Both the position numbers and the translations under genes were made by a program. Below the pieces are notes generated by a model. It was not told where the DNA came from. It ran no database searches and was given only the letters and a program-made list of their open reading frames with translations. A stretch of 64,000 nucleotides of DNA from Methanosarcina siciliae T4/M (GTDB lineage: Archaea > Halobacteriota > Methanosarcinia > Methanosarcinales > Methanosarcinaceae), in contig NZ_CP009506.1 in the NCBI RefSeq assembly GCF_000970085.1, positions 3,658,001 to 3,722,000 of the forward strand. The letters are read 5' to 3'. Shown in pieces: positions 44,640 through 53,310 of the stretch. The stretch's first letter is position 1; each line of letters begins with the position of its first letter.

Positions 44640-46430
44640 TCAGACACGAGTATGCCTTATCGTGTGCCGAGGCCAGATACCAGAAGAGGGCCTATGAAAA
44701 GACCTGTTAGGAGTGGCTTCCTTAAACCGCATACCGTAAAACTTCATGTAAAATTCATCTGCCTCCTTTTTCAGGTCAATTTCAAGTTTTCCGGGATGTA
44801 GCTTGTCAGTTATATATAAAAGACCCAGTATCCAGCGAGGATTCCCAAAATCCCAGGTAGGTGGGACGGCATAAATCTGCCGATGCTTTACTGCATCTGC
44901 ATTTATTCCATATTTCTGGCACAGGTCATAAAACTCATTGAGGGGACGAGAAAGGAAACCGGATATGAAAATAGCTTCCGGATTGTGCTCATTGATAAAT
45001 GAAGGAGAAACATTCACACCCGGTTTACCTCTCTTTTGAAGCTGTTTATTAATACTAACACCTCCGGAAAACGTTACCAGGTTGTTCTCCATCCTCTCGG
45101 CGTTCAGGGCAAAGAGGGGAGAACCCATGCAATAATAAGCTTTACAACCGTTATCTTCTGCTGCAATATTCTGGACAATTTCAAGGCGACTGCGAATGAA
45201 AGAGATAAGTTTTCCTCCTTTTTTTGGTACGTTGGCTTTTTTAGCGATAAGTTCTATGAAATCCAGATAAGAATGTGGCTGCTGTGTCATTTTATGTATG
45301 TGCATGAGGGTTCTGGTATCGGAAACTTCCCTCCAGACATCCATTAATTTATCATCCATCCAGAAATCCACTAACTTATCGTCCCGTATATCCAGGCACG
45401 TAAGCACTGCGTGGACCATACGGAAAGCCTGGACTAATCTGTGACCGTCCATCAAGCCCGTCTCAATGAAACTTTCATTGGCAGTTGTCCCTTTAACCGG
45501 AATGCTGTTACCACAACCACACTTAGAACTCACCTTTACAAACCTGGAACCCATAAATTCCTGGAATTCCCTCTCTATTAACGGACTGCCACATTCGGAA
45601 CAATAAGTGTCCAATAATTCCGTACCCGGGGAATTGAAGAGGTAGACATAATCCACATGCTTCCGCAGGGAAGAACACAGTTTTTCCGCTTCTCCTATTG
45701 AAGGTTCAAGTTCCATAGGAGCATAGCCGAAAGGAAGAAATCTCATGACCTGCAAGGGAATTGTGGGGGAGATTTCAGCCACTGCTTCTGCAACTTTTAT
45801 CATCTCTTCCTCATTTCCCCTGGAATAAACGATTGAAGTTTCGACGTGTACTCCCATGTCGAAGAGCTTTGAAAGGTTGCGGAAAACCGGGGCTGACGAA
45901 GGAACTCCACAATTCATGTAGCTCCTGTCAGAGTATCCTTTAATTCCCACGTTCATGAAATCTACAAGCTGTCCAAGCTCTTCCAAAGTTTCTTCTGTGA
46001 AATAACAATTGGTTGAACAGCCTGAGAGCAAACCCCGTTCTTTTGCCTGCACCGCAAGGTTCCTGAAGAGATAATAATTTGCAGCAGGTTCATTCATTGT
46101 GGAAACCACACCAAGGCAATTCTGCTGCAGGGCTTTTTCCACTAGTTGAGATGGGGTGAGGGCCAGCTGGTTAAGGGGTCTGCTTGAAGCCAGCACCCTG
46201 GCCATGCAGCCGGAACATTGGAAATTACAGCCCGTACTGAAAACCTGAAGGAATTTGCCTGAAGGATAATAATGAAGCAAAGGAACTGCTTCTATTGAAG
46301 TCGGATATGCCCCAAGGTACCCCATTCCGGGACACTGGGCAATATTGTCGCCTGTACACACATAAGCTCCACATCTGCCCATGCTACATCCTCCGATTTC
46401 GCACCTGACTTCACATATATTGCATTGCAT
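44640..46430 (-). CDS. Radical SAM protein fused to a periplasmic-binding-protein-like domain
   Basis: 596 residues, no signal peptide. The N-terminus is cysteine-rich (C3, C6, C10, C15, C20, C25, C33). The radical SAM motif GCNFQCSGC follows (C68, C72, C75, the CxxxCxxC form typical of activating enzymes of the PFL-activase/AmmeMemo type). A zinc-ribbon CSECG ... CGCG lies near 275-315. From about residue 330 the sequence changes to a class III binding-protein-like domain: YCMGSPLFALNAERMENNLVTFSGGVSINK, NPEAIFISGF, and PRWILGLLYITDKLHP. That domain resembles the lipoproteins of the importer but is cytoplasmic here. The gene is divergent from anfH, with motif B sites between. A role in handling a metal or metallocofactor for nitrogenase is a guess. 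Confidence 0.8.
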   Translation of the reverse strand: MQCNICEVRCEIGGCSMGRCGAYVCTGDNIAQCPGMGYLGAYPTSIEAVPLLHYYPSGKFLQVFSTGCNFQCSGCMARVLASSRPLNQLALTPSQLVEKALQQNCLGVVSTMNEPAANYYLFRNLAVQAKERGLLSGCSTNCYFTEETLEELGQLVDFMNVGIKGYSDRSYMNCGVPSSAPVFRNLSKLFDMGVHVETSIVYSRGNEEEMIKVAEAVAEISPTIPLQVMRFLPFGYAPMELEPSIGEAEKLCSSLRKHVDYVYLFNSPGTELLDTYCSECGSPLIEREFQEFMGSRFVKVSSKCGCGNSIPVKGTTANESFIETGLMDGHRLVQAFRMVHAVLTCLDIRDDKLVDFWMDDKLMDVWREVSDTRTLMHIHKMTQQPHSYLDFIELIAKKANVPKKGGKLISFIRSRLEIVQNIAAEDNGCKAYYCMGSPLFALNAERMENNLVTFSGGVSINKQLQKRGKPGVNVSPSFINEHNPEAIFISGFLSRPLNEFYDLCQKYGINADAVKHRQIYAVPPTWDFGNPRWILGLLYITDKLHPGKLEIDLKKEADEFYMKFYGMRFKEATPNRSFHRPSSGIWPRHTIRHTRV

Positions 46431-47189
46431 TTTTTAGTCTCCGTTGCTTAACACTTTTCGGTTCCGCACCGGCCGGATTCCTCCTGAGCCGCACGGCAGG
46501 GGATGGCTGTCTATCTTCAAGCTTTCTTATTAGCCTCAAGTTTTTCCGGAATGAATTTTTATTAATACGCTTTTTTCCCTTACAGTATAAATTTTATATT
46601 TATTCTGTTCTCCAGGTCTTTTTTCCAAGAAACGGAATCTACATCCCATTTTTTGGTCAATTCGTTATGTATTTTCATACATAACCATGTGCATATGCCC
46701 GGATATAAGTAAAAAAATATTACACTTTTTGGGGAGGGAAATTCTGTTCTCTTAAACATGGTGACGTACTGTTGGGTATGTTTTTTAACCAAAACAGCTG
46801 TACGTTTGTGATTTGAGGGTTTAAGCGTTATGTACTTAAACATAACGGTGTCATCTGTCCCATAAACCCACTGGCTTCTCAATTATGTTATTTTTTCTCT
46901 TCAGGTAATTAGTTATGTTTATATAAACATATCTGTATTTCTACCTTGAATTCAAATTTTTTCAGTATTATTTCTTTGTTGAAACGTTTATTGATACTGT
47001 TTATCCTTTCTGGGATTGCTTTTTACTTCCCGGTTATTTTCTCTTCCTAATTTGGGGGCGCTTCTAATTTGTCAATAGATATCTATTTATATTATTAGAT
47101 AGGAAATAGGAAACTGTATTCCTTAATATAAAGATAGGTTATGTCCAATAAAACATAACACATTCTGATCTACATGTGGAGGTGTGTAA
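46431..47189. promoter_or_regulatory. Divergent radical SAM / anfH control region
   Basis: It contains a TATA-like element for the leftward gene near 46585-46605. Two motif B copies lie at 46827-46846 (spacer shortened to N6) and 46912-46933. The anfH promoter proper is annotated separately. An open frame at 46580-46882 overlaps these elements and has no motif, so it is not called. Confidence 0.6.
47081..47159 (+). promoter_or_regulatory. anfH promoter: TATA, motif A and motif B
   Basis: TATA-like CTATTTATATTATT (47083-47096) is followed by motif A at 47101-47123 (AGGAAA-N11-ATTCCT, one mismatch) and motif B at 47138-47159 (GTTATGT-N8-ACATAAC, perfect arms). Placing A right after the TATA box would let a bound protein block polymerase. 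Confidence 0.8.
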
Positions 47190-47288
47190 CTGGAGCAGGC
47201 ATACAAAATCTACAGAAAAAGTATTTTTATTCTGTCCGGTATGGCGGCCAGTTATTCCGAATACGGTGTTCAGAGGTGTAAATTCTGA
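47190..47288 (+). CDS. Putative leader peptide upstream of anfH
   Basis: A strong GGAGGTG (47178-47184) sits 7 bases before CTG 47190, which opens 32 codons (LEQAYKIYRKSIFILSGM ... SEYGVQRCKF) ending at the TGA 47286-47288. The vnfH leader has the same layout: GGAGG, then an ATG or CTG, GAG, TAG or CAG, GCA, and a closing SEY segment. Translation is unproven and the CTG start is unusual. It could be an attenuator-like leader or a decayed small gene. Confidence 0.4.
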   Translation: MEQAYKIYRKSIFILSGMAASYSEYGVQRCKF

Positions 47289-47330
47289 GTTTTAAGGTCC
47301 GATTTGTAAAAAAGTATTGGAGGATTGTAA

Positions 47331-48158
47331 TTGACAAGAAAAATCGCTTTTTACGGGAAAGGTGGTATTGGAAAATCCACCACTCAACAAAATACTGCTG
47401 CAGCTATGGCATATTATCATGGAAAAAATGTTTTCATCCACGGGTGTGATCCCAAAGCAGACTGTACTCGTCTGGCACTCGGGGGTGTGCCTCAGACCAC
47501 AATAATGGATACGCTCAGAGAGCTGGGTGAGGAGGCCGTAACAGTTGATAATGTAGTTAACACCGGTTTCAAAGGAATCAGATGTGTTGAATCCGGGGGT
47601 CCGGAACCGGGCGTTGGGTGTGCTGGCAGGGGGGTCATCACTGCGATTAATCTTATGGAGGAGCTGGGAGCCTATTCCGATGACCTGGATTTTGTTCACT
47701 TTGATGTGCTTGGAGACGTAGTCTGCGGCGGATTTGCAATGCCAATTAGGGAAGGAAAAGCTCAGGAAGTATACATAGTAGCTTCGGGAGAAATGATGGC
47801 GACTTATGCAGCAAATAACATCTGTAAGGGTCTGCTGAAGTATGCAGAACAGAGTGGAGTGAGATTGGGCGGAATAATTTGTAACAGCCGTAAGGTCGAT
47901 AATGAGCTGGAAATGATGGAAGAATTTGTTTCCGCACTTGGAACACAGCTGATACACTTTGTGCCAAGAGATAATATTGTTCAAAAGGCGGAGTTTAATA
48001 AAAAGACAGTGGTAGAGTTCGACCCGGAATGCAACCAGGCAAAAGAATACGGAAAACTCGCCAAAAAAATTCTTGAGAATGAAATGTTTGTGATCCCTAA
48101 ACCGTTAAGTATGGATCAACTGGAGAAAATGGTGGCAAGATACGGTCTTATGGATTAA
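47331..48158 (+). CDS. anfH: Nitrogenase iron protein (dinitrogenase reductase), anf-associated
   Basis: 275 residues, full length. P-loop GKGGIGKST (9-17), Cys97 and Cys132 ligating the [4Fe-4S] cluster between two subunits, and Arg100 in CAGRGV, the residue ADP-ribosylated in some bacteria. It transfers electrons to the dinitrogenase with ATP hydrolysis. It starts with TTG at 47331, after GGAGG at 47319-47323. The protein differs from the vnfH product by a single residue (Glu for Asp near 257). It lies 1.4 kb beyond anfK on the other strand instead of heading the anf operon. Assignment to anf rather than a general backup iron protein rests on its position. Confidence 0.85.
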   Translation: MTRKIAFYGKGGIGKSTTQQNTAAAMAYYHGKNVFIHGCDPKADCTRLALGGVPQTTIMDTLRELGEEAVTVDNVVNTGFKGIRCVESGGPEPGVGCAGRGVITAINLMEELGAYSDDLDFVHFDVLGDVVCGGFAMPIREGKAQEVYIVASGEMMATYAANNICKGLLKYAEQSGVRLGGIICNSRKVDNELEMMEEFVSALGTQLIHFVPRDNIVQKAEFNKKTVVEFDPECNQAKEYGKLAKKILENEMFVIPKPLSMDQLEKMVARYGLMD

Positions 48159-48469
48159 TTTTTCAAGGGAAGGTCGCAAAAATAGTTACTCCATATGAAT
48201 GTTACTCTATATATTGTCTGGCCGAGAGAATAAAATAACTGACTACTGGCAGAAGCCGGGTATTATCACTTTAAAAACTTCTTATAGAAGGTAGACGTTG
48301 GAGAAAATACCTGGCAGAAGTCATTATTCTTTAATAAATATTTTCCAAAAAATCTTTTATCCGCTGAATATACCGGAAAATTGCTTATTTGCCTTTAATA
48401 TGCCAGCAGGACTAAGTCGCTAATATCTTTCTTACTCAACTAGAACAAATATGCATAGGGTGTTCTTTA
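48159..48469. other. Spacer between anfH and the flavoprotein gene
   Basis: About 310 bases. The two genes point the same way, and no clear promoter or terminator was seen. A block GGCAGAAG (48248, 48331) repeats loosely. Confidence 0.4.
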
Positions 48470-49003
48470 ATGGATCAGGTTCGTTATACCCAGAGAAAAT
48501 GTACAGATAAGGAGAAAATAGAATCATTTCTTTTACAGGAAAGAACCGGTGTACTGGGGATGGTAAACGGTATTTTCCCTTATGCTGTCCCGATGAACTA
48601 TGTATGGCACAAAGGTTCTGTTTATTTACATGGAATGGGATCAGGCAAAAAGGAAGAGATTCTTTCCCGGTGTCCGCCTGTTTGTTTCACGATATATAAG
48701 GAACATGGTACAGTGACCGACCCGGTTCCCTGCCATGCTGATACTGCATACATGAGCGTAATGATTTTCGGAAAGGCTGAAAAGGTGAGTGACAAGGAAG
48801 AAGCTGCTGAAGCCCTATGGAAGCTGGTTAATAAATATATGCCAGGGTATTACAATAACCCTTTAACCGGTACTTTTGTTGAGAAGTATCGGTCATCACT
48901 TGATGAAAATCCTGTTTCTGTTTATCGAATAACTCCGCAGTGGATGACAGCCAAAGAAAACTCAGTGGAGTCCGAAAACCTGTTTAATTTGGAAATAAAA
49001 TAA
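48470..49003 (+). CDS. Pyridoxamine 5'-phosphate oxidase-like flavin-binding protein
   Basis: 177 residues of the split-barrel flavin-binding fold, NimA-like group: ERTGVLGMVNGIFPYAVPMNYVWHKGSVYLHGMGSGKKEEIL (about 24-65), then PPVCFTIYKEHGTVTDPVPCHADTAYMSVMIFGKAEKV (about 69-106). Relatives bind FMN or F420 and are often redox or drug-inactivation enzymes; the exact cofactor cannot be told. It follows anfH in the same direction, and the same pair exists as a relic at 42427, so the association predates the duplication. A hairpin with stem AGGCG..CGCCT follows at 49025-49062. Confidence 0.85.
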   Translation: MDQVRYTQRKCTDKEKIESFLLQERTGVLGMVNGIFPYAVPMNYVWHKGSVYLHGMGSGKKEEILSRCPPVCFTIYKEHGTVTDPVPCHADTAYMSVMIFGKAEKVSDKEEAAEALWKLVNKYMPGYYNNPLTGTFVEKYRSSLDENPVSVYRITPQWMTAKENSVESENLFNLEIK

Positions 49004-49543
49004 TTATATGCCAGGTTACATAAAGAGAAGGCGCTTTGGGGTAAAGCTCCAAAAACGCCTCTTGATACTGCTTCAAATATTGAACTCGTTTTTTTGTTAT
49101 TGTCTTCCACAACTGCAATTTTCAAGACATTTCCCCCATTCAGATTGGAAATTAGAGTATATTTATATTAGAACTAAAATAGTTGTTTTCCTCTGAAACG
49201 TTCTGCTCCGTCACATAAGTTCCGAAGGGTTGTATTTCTTAAATAAAATGATTCTAACTTTACAACAATTTAACATACAGGTAAGATAACAGAAAAAGAT
49301 AACAGAAAAACAGACAGCTAATAAAAGCAGTGTAGATGCACCCCTGCATTTTTTGTTTCGCAAAGGAGCAAGAGGGCGAAAGATTATCTTTTGCAATCGG
49401 ATGCATCATCACATTTGAGTTTATGTCTACTGTTAATTGATCCTGCCAGAAATCAGTAACACTGTGAACTGGCAGACCCCAAAAAAATCTCAAGTGACTC
49501 TCACATGCTTGAGAGTCCAAAGGTTTTATTCAACGAATAAGCC
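49004..49543. other. Convergent spacer with two terminators
   Basis: The imperfect hairpin at 49025-49062 ends the flavoprotein unit. The perfect hairpin at 49496-49517 ends the anf operon. A pair of AGATAACAGAAAA repeats lies near 49284-49310. Confidence 0.6.
49483..49517 (-). terminator. Terminator of the anf operon
   Basis: GACTCTCA (49496-49503) and TGAGAGTC (49510-49517) form a perfect 8-bp stem with a 6-base loop. On the minus strand it is followed by a run of seven T at about 49481-49487, 27 bases past the anfK stop. Confidence 0.75.
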
Positions 49544-50932
49544 TTACCATACATTCAGTATCCATTCCCTGTCTTTCTTATATTCCATATCGGTGAAGAG
49601 CGTGTTTGCCATCTGTTCAGCAAGCCATATAGCGCCTTCATATCCAACAACTGGATGGCGGTACATCCCTGCACGATCAAAAGTGGGGAAACCCACACGT
49701 ACCATAGGGATGTTGTTATCGATAGCAGTCCATCGACCCTTGGAATGCCCCATAATCAAATCAAGTTCAACTTCCTTATCCTTGATCCTCCTTTCAAGTT
49801 CCCACATATCTGCATTCATAATAATTTCCATATCGAAATCGACTTTTTCCTGCAATTCTTTGATGCGTGGATCATCCGGATAAGTTTTGTTGTCATCTCC
49901 AAGAAGAAGAACCATAGGTTTCATCTCCATATCGAGGCAGAATTCGGCAAGACCAATGACAAGGTCTGGATTTCCGTATATAGCAACCTTCTTGTCTGCG
50001 AAAAACATGTGAGTAAGGTCAGTAATTGCATCGATTGCAATTCCTCTTTCGCGAACAAGTGATTCCGGAATTGGTTTTCCTGTCATTTTCTTCAAATTTT
50101 GCAGGAAAGTATCAGTATTACGGATTCCTATCGGAGTTGGTCCTATGATTGCAGGAACATCAAATTCGCTTTCAAGATATTTGGCGGCTTTTGCACCTTC
50201 ATATCTGTTCAGTGCAATTGTTCCTGTTGCATTTGCAGTTCCGGTCAGATCTTCTATCGTTGTACTGCCATGGGCAACTCCACTTTTATCCGGCATCAAA
50301 GGAGAATCAAAGCTTTCGATTTCGAAAAGGACTGTTGCATCGATGTCCATTACTGACAAAAGATGCTTGAGTGCAGTAACATCTCCAGGATTGACCCATC
50401 CGGTGATCAGGTTGATTTTTCCATTAGGTTTATCTTTTTTGGCAAATTCCATTACTATATCATGGACCGCCACATCATAGCCAGTTACCATACTTCCTTT
50501 AAAACTTGGAGTATGGATAGGAATAAGGTGTACCTCCCGATCTGCATATTTCTCTGTCAGAAGCTTTTTGTTTAGTTTCCGAATAAGACCGTCAATATCA
50601 TCTCCAATAACTTCAGTCGAGCACGTCGTGATGATTGGTATAACCTTCACATGTGGGTACCTCATCAAGAGCACATCGACAGCCTCTTCAACTCTATTGA
50701 GAGCTCCAAATACTGCACCGTCCTCATGTAGAGATGAGGATGCGATCTCGAAGCTATCCTTGAAATGCTGTGCGAGTAACATACGTACGAACATTACGCA
50801 TCCCTGCCCTCCATGAACAATTGCTATACAGTCCTTTATTCCTATACTGGCATACTGTGCTCCGCAAGGCTGGCATGTGAATATAGGGTTGATAATTCCC
50901 GGACGTTCTCGTTCTTTTAGTTCACAAGACAT
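49544..50932 (-). CDS. anfK: Iron-only nitrogenase beta subunit
   Basis: 462 residues, the length expected for AnfK. P-cluster cysteines are Cys20 (FTCQPCGAQ), Cys45 (GGQGCVMFVR) and Cys104 (ITTCSTEVIG), with the spacing of the NifK family but without the long NifK N-terminal extension. It pairs with AnfD to hold the P-cluster in the dinitrogenase. It lies last in the anf operon, 15 bases after anfG. Assignment to anf rests on AnfD and on the order D-G-K. Confidence 0.92.
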   Translation of the reverse strand: MSCELKERERPGIINPIFTCQPCGAQYASIGIKDCIAIVHGGQGCVMFVRMLLAQHFKDSFEIASSSLHEDGAVFGALNRVEEAVDVLLMRYPHVKVIPIITTCSTEVIGDDIDGLIRKLNKKLLTEKYADREVHLIPIHTPSFKGSMVTGYDVAVHDIVMEFAKKDKPNGKINLITGWVNPGDVTALKHLLSVMDIDATVLFEIESFDSPLMPDKSGVAHGSTTIEDLTGTANATGTIALNRYEGAKAAKYLESEFDVPAIIGPTPIGIRNTDTFLQNLKKMTGKPIPESLVRERGIAIDAITDLTHMFFADKKVAIYGNPDLVIGLAEFCLDMEMKPMVLLLGDDNKTYPDDPRIKELQEKVDFDMEIIMNADMWELERRIKDKEVELDLIMGHSKGRWTAIDNNIPMVRVGFPTFDRAGMYRHPVVGYEGAIWLAEQMANTLFTDMEYKKDREWILNVW

Positions 50933-50947
50933 AATATTTCCTTTTCC

Positions 50948-51298
50948 TCAATAGAGCGGGTTAGTGAGTTCTTGATTAAGTGACCCGTTAATAGTTAAGT
51001 AGTCGATACGGTCTTTTAGCCCCTGCATAAGCAGCTTGATGTCTTTTTTTTCCATCGTGCCCAGCCAGGGGTACCTCTTTTTGAAACCATTAGCCAGATA
51101 CACAGCATCTACCCAATAGCATCTATCTGAAGGCGTGCTGAGATCAACAGGTTCGTCACACAGTAATTGCATGGTTTTCGTAAGGATCCCTTCATTTTGT
51201 CTCTCTCTGTCCCAGGAACGTGAATGAAACTGCCAAAGGCACCATTTCATAATAAAATCTACAAGCTGCTCTATTCTATCTTCCATAACGTCGTCCAT
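50948..51298 (-). CDS. anfG: Iron-only nitrogenase delta subunit
   Basis: 116 residues. The delta subunit exists only in V and Fe-only nitrogenases. Landmarks are EQLVDFIMKWCLWQFHSRSWDRERQNEGIL (about 9-38), close to the CLWQFFSRSWDRE of the vnf homologue, and RYPWLGTMEKKDIKLLMQGLKDRIDYLTI near the C-terminus. It binds AnfD and is needed for cofactor insertion or stability. It sits between anfD and anfK. Confidence 0.92.
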   Translation of the reverse strand: MDDVMEDRIEQLVDFIMKWCLWQFHSRSWDRERQNEGILTKTMQLLCDEPVDLSTPSDRCYWVDAVYLANGFKKRYPWLGTMEKKDIKLLMQGLKDRIDYLTINGSLNQELTNPLY

Positions 51299-51320
51299 TT
51301 ATGACCTCCCCTTCTTTCCA

Positions 51321-52883
51321 TTATGCCGTACCAAGCTGTTGTGATTCAAGCTTTGGATACGTTTTTCCACGTAATCTTGTAACAATATCCCAGTCGCCAG
51401 TATACGGCCTCTCCTCAGACGGAGTTGTTCCGTCATCAACAATATTTACATCGGAAATCATTTGTCTGGTCAAGAATCCTTTATCAGTGGGAATCTCATC
51501 CTTACTTATGTCCATGCCAGAAAGCTGGTGAATTGGCGAATATATTGCATTGTAAAGATCCCTGGCAAGCCTGACCCATCCTTCATACCCTTTATATGGG
51601 CCATTGTGATATCCGTGAATATTGAGATATTGGATTCTCATCTTTTTGGAGACCTCTCCCGGACGGACACCTGTAAGGACACAATCGGGTTGTAACATCT
51701 CCATAGCTTCCAGCCCTTCAAGTTCATTAGGATCGTCAATTGCAAGTGCCCCTTCACTGCACCGAGCAACACCTTTTTCAAAGTCTCCCTGATGGCCGAA
51801 TTTTGAATACACTGAGACAACCTTAACTCCCATTTCCTCTTCAATTACATGTGCCCAATGCCAGAGTTTAGAACCACCAGGCCAGAGACAGATCTTTTTT
51901 CCTCTCAAGCGTTTTGCATACCAGTCAAGCTCTGGTTTCCATCTGGCGGTTTCTTCATCAATAATCGCCTGTGCTTCCTTTTCAAGCCCAAAAAACATGG
52001 CTACTTTCATAAGTGATGCCGATAGCGGTTCAAAACCATATCCATCGATATCAAGGCGTGGAGTCCCATATCTTTTTCTGAGCTCGTTACAGATGTACTC
52101 AGCAGAACGCGCACATTCAAGCACATTGAGGTGGGCCAGATGCATACCCCTCAGATCGTCGTAGGATCCGTTCCCGGTAAAGGTGGAAAGAACCTGAATG
52201 CCCATTCTCTGGAAATAATCCACCATGATTTCCGCATCCCCCTGGATATTATAGTCACCAACATAATTGATAACATATTTACTTTTTATTTCAGGTTCAT
52301 ATGTTCCAACTTTTTGATCTATCCAGGCAATATTGATTTTGTGATGCCCTCCAGATTGGCTGGGTCCCCCGAAACCTGGAGCATTGCAGACAAAAATGTC
52401 TACATCTGGCATTTCGGCCATCACTTTTTTAGCAACTGCAGCGATATCATCTCCAATAAGTGCCGAAGCGCAAGTTTGGTAGATAGTCATTCTTTTGATG
52501 TGGGGAAAAGCCTTGAAACAATCAATAATATTCTGTTTAAGCATTTTTTCAGCGCCGAATACGACGTGTTTTTCCTTCATATCAGTTGCAAAGGTATATT
52601 TAAGCTGAAAATTGTCGTTATCGCTGATGTAACGCTTAGTATGCCAGGTATCGTAGGTGCATCCAACCGGACCATGGCTTACATGAATGACATCCTTCAT
52701 GGGTGCGCCTATAACATGTTTTGCACCACAGTAAGCGCATCCTCTTTCTGAAATCGTCCCAGGAATTGTGTTGAGATATCCAAGGGGAAGACAGGACGTC
52801 AAATCTTCACCCGGACCTTTTATAACAGCATGCATCGCCCTTTCGGGAATACATTCGCTACATTCAAAAGTATGATATGGCAT
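51321..52883 (-). CDS. anfD: Iron-only nitrogenase alpha subunit
   Basis: 520 residues, the AnfD length. P-cluster Cys49 (ERGCAYCGAK), Cys75 (GPVGCTYDT) and Cys138 (YQTCASALIG). Cofactor ligands are Cys257 (NVLECARS) and His423 (NIHGYHNGPY), numbers that coincide with those of the Azotobacter proteins. The loop PGGSKLWHW (335-343) matches AnfD and not VnfD, which has TGGPRL there, and the 40-residue C-terminal extension is also AnfD-like. It carries the iron-only cofactor and reduces N2 with heavy H2 release. The operon has no anfO and no cofactor-assembly genes. Confidence 0.95.
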   Translation of the reverse strand: MPYHTFECSECIPERAMHAVIKGPGEDLTSCLPLGYLNTIPGTISERGCAYCGAKHVIGAPMKDVIHVSHGPVGCTYDTWHTKRYISDNDNFQLKYTFATDMKEKHVVFGAEKMLKQNIIDCFKAFPHIKRMTIYQTCASALIGDDIAAVAKKVMAEMPDVDIFVCNAPGFGGPSQSGGHHKINIAWIDQKVGTYEPEIKSKYVINYVGDYNIQGDAEIMVDYFQRMGIQVLSTFTGNGSYDDLRGMHLAHLNVLECARSAEYICNELRKRYGTPRLDIDGYGFEPLSASLMKVAMFFGLEKEAQAIIDEETARWKPELDWYAKRLRGKKICLWPGGSKLWHWAHVIEEEMGVKVVSVYSKFGHQGDFEKGVARCSEGALAIDDPNELEGLEAMEMLQPDCVLTGVRPGEVSKKMRIQYLNIHGYHNGPYKGYEGWVRLARDLYNAIYSPIHQLSGMDISKDEIPTDKGFLTRQMISDVNIVDDGTTPSEERPYTGDWDIVTRLRGKTYPKLESQQLGTA

Positions 52884-52916
52884 CGGTTTGTTTCTCCTTA
52901 TTTTTTCTTCTTATTT

Positions 52917-53297
52917 TTATAGAAGGGCACTATCTCCCTGGTCGTCTGTCCTCACTCGAATGGCATTATCCACCGGACAGATGAAAACTCTCCCGTCGCC
53001 AATCTGAGCTGTTTGATTGACTTTAATTATTGTGTCAACAGCAGTATCGACATCTTCGTCACTAACGATTAAGTACAGCAGACGTTTGGGAATGAATTCC
53101 ATATATTTCATTCCAGCCAACAAGCCCTGATCCAAAAGACCGGGACGAATATCAATGTTGAGCTCTTCTGCAATACCTCGTTGCTTGCCTCGTCCAAATA
53201 CCGGGACTACAGTTACACTCGGGATTCCAAGTTCCACAAGAGCTTCCTTTGTAGGTTCAACTTTTTTTGGACGAATTATTGCAATTATTTCTTTCAA
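52917..53297 (-). CDS. nifI2: Nitrogenase switch-off PII-family protein NifI2 (anf copy)
   Basis: 126 residues from TTG 53297, which has AGAGGTG upstream and starts at the conserved KEIIAIIRPKKVEPTKEAL. The longer frame from 53354 would overlap nifI1 and add 19 non-conserved residues. PII landmarks include VVPVFGRGKQRGI (T-loop region) and the C-terminal VNQTAQIGDGRVFICPVDNAIRVRT. NifI1 and NifI2 form a complex that binds dinitrogenase and blocks it after ammonium addition, relieved by 2-oxoglutarate and ATP. It lies 33 bases ahead of anfD. Confidence 0.9.
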   Translation of the reverse strand: MKEIIAIIRPKKVEPTKEALVELGIPSVTVVPVFGRGKQRGIAEELNIDIRPGLLDQGLLAGMKYMEFIPKRLLYLIVSDEDVDTAVDTIIKVNQTAQIGDGRVFICPVDNAIRVRTDDQGDSALL

Positions 53298-53310
53298 AGC
53301 GGCACCTCTT

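Noticed and set aside
46580..46882. 100-codon open frame on the minus strand between the radical SAM gene and anfH
   Set aside because: It covers a TATA-like element and a motif B site and has no recognisable domain or ribosome site, so control DNA is the better reading.
47292..47984. 230-codon minus-strand frame opposite anfH
   Set aside because: Shadow of a highly conserved gene. The same antisense frame appears opposite vnfH only because the two DNAs are nearly identical.
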